Part shown: positions 8,796-17,294 of the stretch, piece after piece | Layout of the letters: each line of letters opens with the position of its first letter | Position numbering within the stretch: position 1 is the first letter of the stretch | NCBI RefSeq assembly: GCF_007829835.1 | Contig: NZ_VIWP01000004.1 | Coordinates: forward strand, 62,001 to 126,000 | Reading direction: 5' to 3' | Origin: Neorhizobium alkalisoli | GTDB taxonomy: Bacteria; Pseudomonadota; Alphaproteobacteria; Rhizobiales; Rhizobiaceae | Length of the DNA stretch: 64,000 nucleotides | Position numbers and translations under genes: made by a program | The notes under the pieces: model-generated | The model's database searches: none | Seen by the model: only the letters and a program-made list of their open reading frames with translations | What the model was told of the DNA's origin: nothing

Positions 8796-9719
8796 ATGAG
8801 CAAAAACGCCACCGAGGCACAGCATGGGAAGGCGGCAGGCCTCGATACGTTCGAGCCGGCCGAGATCCTTGCGTTGCTCGCGTCCGGCCAGCAGGAGGCC
8901 GCAAGCGCAGTCAATGCCGCTGTCGCGGCGATTGCTACGGCTGCGGAAAAAGCTGCCGACGCGCTACGCTCTGATGCCAAGCTCGTTTATGCCGGTGCCG
9001 GCAGTTCGGGCCTGATGGCCATGGCCGATGCTCTTGAGCTTCCGGGCACTTACGGCATCCCGCGTGAAAAGATCCTTCTGCTTCTGGCCGGCGGCATTTC
9101 CAGCCTGACCGATATGGAGGGCGCCCCGGAAGACGATACCCTTCTGGCCGAGGCCGATGCAGCCCCGATCGCAGCCGGTGACTGCGTCATCTGTGTTTCC
9201 GCCAGCGGCTCCACCCCTTACGTCCTGAAGATTGCCGATATCGCCCGCAGCCGCGGCGCACGCGTTATCGCGATTGCCAACAATGCCGGCGCAAAGCTTT
9301 TTGATGGCGCCGACGTGGCGATCCTGTTGGAAACGCCGCCGGAAATCGTCGCCGGCTCTACGCGCATGGGCGCCGGTACGGCCCAGAAGATCACTTTCAA
9401 CATGCTCTCGACGCTGGCGGCGATCAAGCTCGGGCATGTGCATGATGGCCACATGGTCAATCTGCGCCCCGACAACGAAAAGCTGCGCATCCGAGCCGCC
9501 GGCATGGTTTCGGAGATTGCCGGTATCGGTTTCGACGAGGCGCGGCGGCTGATGGCCGTTGCCGGTAACTCGGTCAAGGTCGCCGTGCTGCTCGCAGCCG
9601 GTGCCGCCGATATCGATGCCGCCGAGGCTTTGCTTATTCGCTCCCGCCAGGTTTTGAGGAAAGCCCTGGCGGAGCTGAAGACGACGGAAAGTTCCATCAA
9701 GCGCGCCGCAAGGCGTTAA
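8796..9719 (+). CDS. murQ: N-acetylmuramic acid 6-phosphate etherase
   Basis: A 307-residue SIS-domain lyase that cleaves the lactyl ether of MurNAc-6-phosphate to give GlcNAc-6-phosphate and D-lactate. The family signature is present: YAGAGSSGLMAMADALELP, where the glutamate of ALELPGTYG aligns with a catalytic Glu of E. coli MurQ. A second glutamate lies in DMEGAPEDD, and CVSASGSTPYV and STRMGAGTAQKITFNMLST follow. Its product feeds NagA and the SIS deaminase across the divergent promoter. AGAGGGAGAA precedes the ATG. It is first in the plus-strand operon, 18 bases before the binding-protein gene. Confidence 0.9.
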   Translation: MSKNATEAQHGKAAGLDTFEPAEILALLASGQQEAASAVNAAVAAIATAAEKAADALRSDAKLVYAGAGSSGLMAMADALELPGTYGIPREKILLLLAGGISSLTDMEGAPEDDTLLAEADAAPIAAGDCVICVSASGSTPYVLKIADIARSRGARVIAIANNAGAKLFDGADVAILLETPPEIVAGSTRMGAGTAQKITFNMLSTLAAIKLGHVHDGHMVNLRPDNEKLRIRAAGMVSEIAGIGFDEARRLMAVAGNSVKVAVLLAAGAADIDAAEALLIRSRQVLRKALAELKTTESSIKRAARR

Positions 9720-9737
9720 TCAAAGAGGGAGAACATT

Positions 9738-10994
9738 ATGACCCGTTTCCTGAAAGGCATGCTTTTCGCATCCACCGTTCTCGCATCTGCGGGCGCGGTG
9801 CATGCGGCCGACGTCACGCTCACCATCGAGAGCTGGCGCAATGACGACCTCGCCATCTGGCAGGAAAAGCTGATCCCGGCCTTCGAAAAAGCAAATCCCG
9901 GCATCAAGCTGAAATTCTCGCCGACCGCACCGACCGAATATAATGCGTCGCTCAACGCCAAGCTCGATGCCGGCTCCGCAGGCGATATCATCACCTGCCG
10001 TCCGTTCGACGCCTCGCTCGAACTCTTCAACAAGAAGCAGCTCGTCGACCTGACCAGCCTGTCCGGCATGGCGAATTTTTCGCCGGTCGCCAAGGCCGCC
10101 TGGTCCACCGACGACGGCAAGTCCACCTTCTGCGTGCCGATGGCCTCGGTCATCCACGGCTTCATCTACAACAAGGACGCGTTCGACAAACTCGGCATTT
10201 CCGTGCCGAAGACCAACGAAGAGTTCTTTGCTGCCCTCGACAAGATCAAGAAGGACGGCAACTACATCCCGCTCGCCATGGGCACGAAGGATCTCTGGGA
10301 AGCCGCAACCATGGGCTACCAGAATATCGGCCCGAACTACTGGAAGGGCGAGGACGGCCGCAAGGCGCTGATCGAAGGCAAGGAAAAGCTGACCGATCCG
10401 GAATGGGTCAAGCCTTATGAAGAGCTTGCCAAGTGGAAGCCCTATCTCGGCGACGGTTTCGAAGCCCAGACCTATTCGGACAGCCAGAACCTCTTCACCC
10501 TCGGCCGCGCCGCCATCTATCCGGCCGGTTCCTGGGAAATCGCCCTCTTCACCAGCCAGGCACAGTTCAAGATGGGCGCCTTCCCTCCGCCGGTCCTGAA
10601 GGCTGGCGACACCGGCTACATCTCTGACCATCCGGATATCGGCGTCGGCCTCAATGCCAAGAGCACCCACCAGGAAGAAGCCAAAAAATTCCTGACCTGG
10701 GTCGCCTCGCCGGAATTTGCCAATATCTATGCCAACGCGCTGCCGGGCTTCTTCAGCCTCAATTCGACGCCGGTAAAGATGAGCGATCCGCTCGCCCAGG
10801 AATTCGTCTCCTGGCGCGCCTCGTTCAAGCCGACCGTCCGCTCGACCTACCAGATCCTGTCGCGCGGCAAGCCCAACCTCGAAAACGAGACCTGGGTCGA
10901 ATCGGCCAATGTCATCAACGGCACGGATACGCCGAAAGTGGCGGGCGAAAAGCTCCAGAAGGGCTTGGACGGCTGGTACAAGCCGGGCAAGTGA
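9738..10994 (+). CDS. ABC sugar transporter, substrate-binding protein
   Basis: A 418-residue periplasmic binding protein of the carbohydrate CUT1 class. It has a signal peptide (MTRFLKGMLFASTVLASAG..., cleavage near AHA-ADV), then LTIESWRNDDLAIWQEKLIP, a typical family-1 binding-protein opening. The gene follows murQ by 18 bases with AGAGGGAGAA before the ATG. The setting between murQ and sugar permeases suggests that it binds GlcNAc-, chitobiose- or MurNAc-containing sugars. A palindromic repeat separates it from the permease genes. Confidence 0.88.
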   Translation: MTRFLKGMLFASTVLASAGAVHAADVTLTIESWRNDDLAIWQEKLIPAFEKANPGIKLKFSPTAPTEYNASLNAKLDAGSAGDIITCRPFDASLELFNKKQLVDLTSLSGMANFSPVAKAAWSTDDGKSTFCVPMASVIHGFIYNKDAFDKLGISVPKTNEEFFAALDKIKKDGNYIPLAMGTKDLWEAATMGYQNIGPNYWKGEDGRKALIEGKEKLTDPEWVKPYEELAKWKPYLGDGFEAQTYSDSQNLFTLGRAAIYPAGSWEIALFTSQAQFKMGAFPPPVLKAGDTGYISDHPDIGVGLNAKSTHQEEAKKFLTWVASPEFANIYANALPGFFSLNSTPVKMSDPLAQEFVSWRASFKPTVRSTYQILSRGKPNLENETWVESANVINGTDTPKVAGEKLQKGLDGWYKPGK

Positions 10995-11018
10995 TATGAT
11001 CTGAGGGGCGGCAGTTTT

Positions 11019-11147
11019 GCCCCTCATCCGCCTGCCGGCACCTTCTCCCCGTTTTGACGGGGAGAAGGGATATGCCGCACCCTCTATGCCTCAAGCGGGG
11101 CAAGTCCCCTCTCCCCGTTAAACGGGGAGAGGGTTAGGGTGAGGGGC
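11019..11147. repeat. RIME-like palindromic repeat, copy 1 (inside operon)
   Basis: A 129-base mosaic of two strong hairpins: CCTTCTCCCC...GGGGAGAAGG (11041-11068) and CCCTCTCCCC...GGGGAGAGGG (11107-11133). It is bounded by an inverted GCCCCTCA/TGAGGGGC pair. The same units recur at 52046, 55612, 61105 and 61710. The structure resembles the Rhizobium-specific intergenic mosaic elements (RIME). This copy lies inside the ABC operon, between the binding-protein and permease genes. Confidence 0.85.
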
Positions 11148-11224
11148 ATAAACAGCCGCAAGGCTTGGAAATCCTCCATCTGAGCTGCGCCCGTCGCCAG
11201 CCGACAAAGACAAGGTCAGGCCCT

Positions 11225-12175
11225 GTGAGCGAAGCCGAAATGACTGATATCGATACCGCCCCGATCAAGCGTCCCATACGCTGGCATATCGGCGTCTTCC
11301 TTGCGCCGGCCTTCGTCGTCTACACGGCGATCATGATCCTGCCGCTGATCGAGACGCTGCGGCTTTCCTTCTACAACACCGTGGACGGCGCCTCGACCTT
11401 TGTCGGTCTCGCCAATTACCAGGTCCTGTTCGGCGAGCAGCGCTGGTCGCATGATTTCTGGAATGCGCTCGTCAACAACCTGATCTTCTTCGTCATCCAT
11501 ATGTGCGTGCAGAACCCGATCGGCATTGCGCTCGCGGCTCTCCTGTCTGTGCCGAAACTGCGTTTCGTCGCCTTCTACCGCACCGCCATCTTCTTGCCGA
11601 CACTGCTTTCCTTCGTCATCGTGGGTTTCATCTGGAAACTCATCCTCTCGCCGATCTGGGGTGTCGCACCCTGGCTGATGAGCCTTGTCGGCGCGAAATG
11701 GATGTTTGCACCCTGGCTCGGCCAGTCCGGCCCGGCGCTGATCGCTGTGTCCCTCATTTCCAACTGGCAATATATCGGCATCCCGATGATGCTGATCTAT
11801 GCGGCCTTGCTCTCCATCCCCGAAGAGGTGATCGAGGCGGCCGAGATGGATGGCATTACCGGCTGGAGCCAGTTCTGGAAGATCAAGCTGCCGCTCATCC
11901 TGCCGGCCATCGGCATCATCTCGATCCTCACCTTCGTTGGCAATTTCAACGCTTTCGACCTCGTTTACACCGTGCAGGGCGCGCTTGCCGGCCCCGACAT
12001 GTCGACGGATATTCTCGGCACGCTTCTCTACCGCACCTTTTTCGGTTTCCAGCTGCAGCTCGGCGATCGGTCGATGGGTGCCACGATCGCCACCGTGATG
12101 TTCCTGATCATCCTTGCAGGCGTCTCCTTCTACCTCTTCGCCATCCAGCGGCGCATGCGCCGTTACCAGTTCTAA
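11225..12175 (+). CDS. ABC sugar transporter permease (MalF-type)
   Basis: A 316-residue inner-membrane permease with six predicted membrane segments, starting with WHIGVFLAPAFVVYTAIMIL. The EAA loop (EVIEAAEMDGITGWSQFWKI) contacts the ATPase. The GTG at 11225 has AAGG about 9 bases upstream; an in-frame ATG at 11240 is the alternative. It is followed after 12 bases by the second permease. The RIME-like repeat upstream may separate its expression from that of the binding protein. Confidence 0.88.
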   Translation: MSEAEMTDIDTAPIKRPIRWHIGVFLAPAFVVYTAIMILPLIETLRLSFYNTVDGASTFVGLANYQVLFGEQRWSHDFWNALVNNLIFFVIHMCVQNPIGIALAALLSVPKLRFVAFYRTAIFLPTLLSFVIVGFIWKLILSPIWGVAPWLMSLVGAKWMFAPWLGQSGPALIAVSLISNWQYIGIPMMLIYAALLSIPEEVIEAAEMDGITGWSQFWKIKLPLILPAIGIISILTFVGNFNAFDLVYTVQGALAGPDMSTDILGTLLYRTFFGFQLQLGDRSMGATIATVMFLIILAGVSFYLFAIQRRMRRYQF

Positions 12176-12187
12176 GGGAGCGGAAAC

Positions 12188-13030
12188 ATGTCGAACCGAG
12201 CCCGCACATCCCCCATCCGCATCGGCCTCGTGCATCTGGCGCTGAGCGCCTATACGCTGATCGCGCTGTTTCCGGTCTTCCTGACGGTGATCAACTCGTT
12301 CAAGGACCGCAACGCGATCTTCCGGTCGCCGATGCAGGTGCCGCTGCCCTCCACCTTCAGCCTCGTCGGTTACAAGACCGTGCTCGGCCAGGCGGACTTT
12401 TTGCACTATTTCCAGAACAGCTTCGTCGTCACCATCGTGTCGATCGCGCTTGTTCTTCTGTTCGGCGCCATGGCCGCCTTTGCCCTCTCTGAATACCGTT
12501 TTCGCGGCAATGCCCTGATGGGCCTTTATATGGCGATCGGCATCATGATCCCCATCCGTCTCGGCACGGTGGCTATCCTGCAGGGCATGGTGGCGTCCGG
12601 CCTCGTCAACACGCTGACGGCGCTGATCCTCGTCTATACGGCGCAAGGGATCCCGCTTGCGATCTTCATCCTCTCGGAATTCATGCGTTCCGTTTCCGAC
12701 GACCTGAAAAATGCCGGGCGTATTGACGGCCTGTCCGAATACGCGATCTTCTTCCGCCTCGTCCTGCCGCTGGTGCGGCCCGCCATGGCAACGGTCGCGG
12801 TCTTCACGATGATCCCGATCTGGAACGATCTCTGGTTCCCGCTCATCCTTGCGCCATCCGAAGAAACGAAGACGGTAACCTTGGGTAGCCAGATCTTCAT
12901 CGGCCAGTTCGTCACCAACTGGAACGCGGTTCTCGCAGCACTATCGCTGGCGATCCTGCCGATCCTCGTCCTTTACGTCATCTTCGCCCGGCAGTTGATC
13001 CGCGGCATCACGGCAGGAGCGGTGAAATGA
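12188..13030 (+). CDS. ABC sugar transporter permease (MalG-type)
   Basis: A 280-residue inner-membrane permease of the MalG type with six membrane segments, beginning LVHLALSAYTLIALFPVFLT. The EAA loop is DDLKNAGRIDGLSEYAIFF. GGAG precedes the ATG. Its stop overlaps the start of the oxidoreductase gene by 4 bases (ATGA), so the two are translationally coupled. It is expected to form a heterodimer with the preceding MalF-type permease. Confidence 0.9.
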   Translation: MSNRARTSPIRIGLVHLALSAYTLIALFPVFLTVINSFKDRNAIFRSPMQVPLPSTFSLVGYKTVLGQADFLHYFQNSFVVTIVSIALVLLFGAMAAFALSEYRFRGNALMGLYMAIGIMIPIRLGTVAILQGMVASGLVNTLTALILVYTAQGIPLAIFILSEFMRSVSDDLKNAGRIDGLSEYAIFFRLVLPLVRPAMATVAVFTMIPIWNDLWFPLILAPSEETKTVTLGSQIFIGQFVTNWNAVLAALSLAILPILVLYVIFARQLIRGITAGAVK

Positions 13031-14091
13031 CCTCGTCCGACCGCCTCATCCGGGTTCTCGTCGCCGGCCTTGGCAATATGGGCCGCAGCCATGCGCTCGC
13101 CTATCATAACAATCCTGGCTTCGAGATCGTCGGCCTCGTCAATCGCTCGAAGCCAAAACTCGACCCGGCGCTTGACGGCTACGAGATCCATCCGGATTTT
13201 CTCACCGCCCTGGCCGAGCTGAAACCCGATCTCTGCGCCATCTGCACCTATTCCGACAGCCATGCCGATTACGCCGTCGCCGCATTCGAGGCCGGGTGTG
13301 ACGTCTTCGTCGAAAAGCCTCTGGCAACGACGGTTGCCGATGCCGAGCGCGTGGTCGCCGCCGCCCAGAAGGCCGGCAAAAAACTTGTGATCGGTTATAT
13401 CCTGCGCCACCACCCGTCCTGGATCCGGCTGATCGCGGAAGCCCGCAAGCTCGGGCCGCCTTACGTTTTTCGCATGAACCTCAACCAGCAATCCTCCGGC
13501 CCGACCTGGGACGTGCACAAGGCGCTGATGCAGACGACACCGCCGATCGTCGATTGCGGCGTGCATTATGTCGATGTCATGTGCCAGATCACCGATGCAA
13601 AGGCGGTCGAGGTGCGTGGGATGGGCCTGCGCCTGTCGAACGAGATCGCGCCGGACATGTATAATTACGGCCATCTGCAGGTCCTGTTCGAGGATGGCTC
13701 GCTCGGCTGGTATGAAGCGGGCTGGGGGCCGATGATTTCGGAAACGGCGTTTTTCGTGAAGGACGTCATGTCGCCCAACGGCGCCGTCTCGATCGTCATG
13801 GATCCGAACGCCAAGTCCGACGATATCGACACCCACACGAAAACCTCGGTCATCCGGCTGCACAGCGCCGAAACCGGCCCGGACGGGAAGTTCATCCGGC
13901 CCGACGAAGACATGAAGATGGCGGGAGAGCCCGGCCACCAGGAACTCTGCGACCTGGAACAGGCCTATATGCTGAAGGCCATCCGCGAGAATATCGATCT
14001 AACCCGGCATATGGACGATGCGGTGCAATCGCTGCGTATCTGCCTGGCGGCGGACGAAAGCGCCCGCTCCGGCAAGCCCGTCCGTCTCTGA
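13027..14091 (+). CDS. Gfo/Idh/MocA family oxidoreductase
   Basis: A 354-residue NAD(P)-dependent sugar oxidoreductase. The N-terminal Rossmann fold has VLVAGLGNMGRSHALAYH, and the family EKP motif is in CDVFVEKPLATTVADAE. The C-terminal alpha/beta substrate domain contains VDCGVHYVDVMCQI, which carries the family's catalytic-region histidine. It is coupled to the permease (ATGA) and followed by the ATPase gene. The substrate is unknown; relatives in sugar ABC operons oxidise or epimerise the imported sugar or a derivative. Confidence 0.88.
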   Translation: MTSSDRLIRVLVAGLGNMGRSHALAYHNNPGFEIVGLVNRSKPKLDPALDGYEIHPDFLTALAELKPDLCAICTYSDSHADYAVAAFEAGCDVFVEKPLATTVADAERVVAAAQKAGKKLVIGYILRHHPSWIRLIAEARKLGPPYVFRMNLNQQSSGPTWDVHKALMQTTPPIVDCGVHYVDVMCQITDAKAVEVRGMGLRLSNEIAPDMYNYGHLQVLFEDGSLGWYEAGWGPMISETAFFVKDVMSPNGAVSIVMDPNAKSDDIDTHTKTSVIRLHSAETGPDGKFIRPDEDMKMAGEPGHQELCDLEQAYMLKAIRENIDLTRHMDDAVQSLRICLAADESARSGKPVRL

Positions 14092-14123
14092 TGCCGGTTC
14101 TTGAGTTTTAAAGGAAGACGCCC

Positions 14124-15137
<1,014 letters not shown>

Positions 15138-15154
15138 TCGACGCCCGGCCCAAA

Positions 15155-15190
15155 GGCGGGACGCTCGAAAGGCTGTCCCGCCTGTCTTTT
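15155..15190 (+). terminator. Terminator of the amino-sugar ABC operon
   Basis: An 8-base stem, GGCGGGAC (15155-15162) with GTCCCGCC (15175-15182), is followed by TGTCTTTT. It lies 18 bases after the ATPase stop and before the small membrane-protein gene. Confidence 0.6.
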
Positions 15191-15237
15191 CAAAGAACTT
15201 TCTCCAGTCTGGCGCGTTGAGGACTGAAGGAAGAAAA

Positions 15238-15492
15238 ATGATGATATTCGTTCTGATCCCCGTGATGATCGCCCTCTGTCTGGCCCTGGCGGTCCGCCAG
15301 ATAGCCCGTGCCCGTCGTCGACAGTATCGCGACGAAGTCGCAGCCTTCGAATTTGCCGATCGTCGCGAAAGGCGTCTGCGCAATCGTGGTTTTGGACCGC
15401 TGGCTTCCAGCCTGCGCGCGATGGCGACACGCCGCCGGCGCATCAACCAGGCCCATGCCGCGCACCAGAACATCGGCCTTGGCAGACAGTAA
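15238..15492 (+). CDS. Small single-pass membrane protein, unknown
   Basis: An 84-residue protein with one N-terminal membrane segment (MMIFVLIPVMIALCLALAV) and a strongly basic cytoplasmic tail rich in Arg (ARARRRQYRDEV, TRRRRINQ). GAAGGAAG lies just before the ATG, which makes translation plausible. It is too short for family assignment and I do not recognise it. It lies after the presumed terminator of the ABC operon. Confidence 0.55.
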   Translation: MMIFVLIPVMIALCLALAVRQIARARRRQYRDEVAAFEFADRRERRLRNRGFGPLASSLRAMATRRRRINQAHAAHQNIGLGRQ

Positions 15493-15612
15493 CCCGGTCC
15501 ATCCTAAAGCTTGACGTCGGACAGTCGTCTCGGCAAACTCCGCCGCATTGCGCAGCCTTGAGTTTTTCGCTCCACTATTTGAAGCGCTGCCCCATTGCAT
15601 CAGGAATTGCCC

Positions 15613-16608
15613 ATGACGAGCTTCCACGGTTCGCGTCTTTACGTCTTCATCTCCTATCTCATCTGGCCCGGCATCTTCGCAGGCGGCCTTGTCGGCGCCT
15701 ATTTTGCCTTCCAGTCGCCGTCGCGGCTTCTGTGGTTCAATGTCGTCTATTTCTCGGTCGTCGCAACCATCGCCCTGTTCGAGCGTCTGATGCCCTATGA
15801 ACAGACCTGGCTGAAGCGCGACGGCGAAACCTTCAACGACATCGCTCATACGCTGCTCAACAAGGGCGGCGTGCAGATTGCGGCTGCGATCGGCACGTCC
15901 TTCCCGATCGCCGTCGCCATAACCGCCCGCCCGGCCTTCGAATCGCCCTTCCATCTCTGGCCCACCCATTGGCCGATGTTCTTCCAGGCGATCCTTGGCC
16001 TGATCGTTGCCGAATTCGGCCTCTACTGGGCTCACAGGCTCGCTCATGAAAAACTGTCGCTGTGGCGCTTCCATGCGCTGCATCACAGCGTCGAGCGTCT
16101 CTGGGTCATCAATACCGGACGTTTCCACGTCGTCGATTCGCTGATCAAGATCGTGCTCAGCCAGATCCCGCTCTATCTCCTCGACGCGCCCTTGCCGGTC
16201 TTCCTCTGGATAGGCGCCGTCACCGCCTTCGTCGGCCTGCTCACCCATTGCAATATCGATGTCAGGACCGGGGTGCTCGACTGGGTCTTCAGCACGCCGC
16301 GCCTGCATCGCTGGCACCATTCGAAGGTGCTTGCCGAGGGCAATACCAATTACGGCGAAAACCTCGTCCTCTGGGACCAGATCTTTGGCACATTCTTCAA
16401 TCCGCCGCGCCCGTCCTCGGTCGATATCGGCATTACCGGCAAGGTCGCAAAAAGCTTCTGGGGCCAGCTCGTGCAGCCTTTCTCGACAAAGGGCTACCGT
16501 CAGATCATCGGCCGCAATCCGGCCAAGCAGGCAAAGCCGGCAGTCGAGGTCGAGGCTGCTTCCGGCGAAGTCTCTGCGGCTGCAACGCCTGCCGTTCCCG
16601 CCGAGTGA
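15613..16608 (+). CDS. Sterol desaturase / fatty acid hydroxylase family protein
   Basis: A 331-residue integral membrane protein with several hydrophobic segments and the three histidine clusters of the di-iron fatty acid hydroxylase superfamily: AHRLAHE, FHALHHS and LHRWHHSK. Members hydroxylate or desaturate lipids. The lipid substrate here (fatty acid, hopanoid, ornithine lipid or carotenoid) is not evident. The last 30 or so residues are Ala/Glu/Pro-rich and probably disordered. The ATG at 15613 has AGGAA at 15602; a TTG at 15595 is an alternative. A strong bidirectional terminator follows. Confidence 0.85.
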   Translation: MTSFHGSRLYVFISYLIWPGIFAGGLVGAYFAFQSPSRLLWFNVVYFSVVATIALFERLMPYEQTWLKRDGETFNDIAHTLLNKGGVQIAAAIGTSFPIAVAITARPAFESPFHLWPTHWPMFFQAILGLIVAEFGLYWAHRLAHEKLSLWRFHALHHSVERLWVINTGRFHVVDSLIKIVLSQIPLYLLDAPLPVFLWIGAVTAFVGLLTHCNIDVRTGVLDWVFSTPRLHRWHHSKVLAEGNTNYGENLVLWDQIFGTFFNPPRPSSVDIGITGKVAKSFWGQLVQPFSTKGYRQIIGRNPAKQAKPAVEVEAASGEVSAAATPAVPAE

Positions 16609-16634
16609 TTCGAAACAGACATTGCCAGGAACGA

Positions 16635-16677
16635 AAATCGGCCCGGGATCGCATTCGATCCCGGGCCGATTTGTTTA
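16635..16677. terminator. Bidirectional intrinsic terminator
   Basis: A perfect 17-base stem (16635-16651 with 16656-16672) closes a CATT loop. It has A/T tracts on both sides (GAAAA before, GATTTGTTT after). It lies between the convergent hydroxylase gene and the Pro-rich secreted protein gene and can serve both. Confidence 0.85.
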
Positions 16678-16695
16678 ACTCGCTATGTTGCCGGC

Positions 16696-17070
16696 TCAGT
16701 AACGCGGCGGCGGGGGAGGACCCCAACCTGGCGGCGGCGGCGGCGGCGGAGCGCCATAACCACGCGGCGGCGGTGGCGGCGGTCCGCGACGCGGATCGCA
16801 ATCGCGCGGGTCGAACGTGGCGATCTCGTCGATCACGCCGCGCGAGCCATGCAGTGCGATGCAGGTGCGCCCATCGAACATCAGGGCGTAGCTGCCGCGG
16901 CGGTTCGAGATACGGCCTGCATCACGAAAACCCTGATAGCGAAGGGAGTCCTTCACGCTGTTGATCTCGCGGCCGCGATAATCGTCGAGATATCTCTGCG
17001 CCGAGGCCGTGGTAACGGCCGAAGTCAAAGCCGCCCCGCCGACCAGAATTGCCAGGATAAACTTCTTCAT
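16696..17070 (-). CDS. Small secreted proline-rich protein
   Basis: A 124-residue protein with a clear signal peptide (MKKFILAILVGGAALTSAV..., cleavage near ASA-QRY). A short globular part holds two cysteines (DGRTCIALHG and DPRDCDPRRG), which could form a disulphide. The C-terminal 32 residues are runs of proline broken by Gly, Tyr and Trp. I do not recognise a family. The tail suggests a cell-envelope protein. GGGAGGGAATG precedes the start. Confidence 0.7.
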   Translation of the reverse strand: MKKFILAILVGGAALTSAVTTASAQRYLDDYRGREINSVKDSLRYQGFRDAGRISNRRGSYALMFDGRTCIALHGSRGVIDEIATFDPRDCDPRRGPPPPPPRGYGAPPPPPPPGWGPPPPPRY

Positions 17071-17240
17071 TCATTCCCTCCCGTTCAGACCTGTCCGATC
17101 AGAATCAGTCGCCATTCGTATTAACCGAGATGTGGCAAGAACATCCCTTACGTCAAGGTCATACGGTGCTTTTTGTGGCTACGAACATCTGCGAAATAGC
17201 TCGGCCGGCAAGCCCGAGAGGTCCGTCTATTCAAAGGAAA

Positions 17241-17264
17241 CGCCGCCGGATTGCTCCGGCGGCG
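17241..17264 (-). terminator. Terminator downstream of the autotransporter gene
   Basis: A perfect 10-base stem, CGCCGCCGGA (17241-17250) with TCCGGCGGCG (17255-17264), loop TTGC. In the minus sense it is followed by TTTCCTTT. It lies 31 bases past the stop codon of the autotransporter gene. Confidence 0.7.
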
Positions 17265-17294
17265 CCTGACTTCGACATGATGTCGCGTTCTTAA

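Noticed and set aside
15190..16320. 376-residue minus-strand frame opposite the hydroxylase
   Set aside because: The plus strand holds all three histidine clusters of the hydroxylase; the shadow has no motif.
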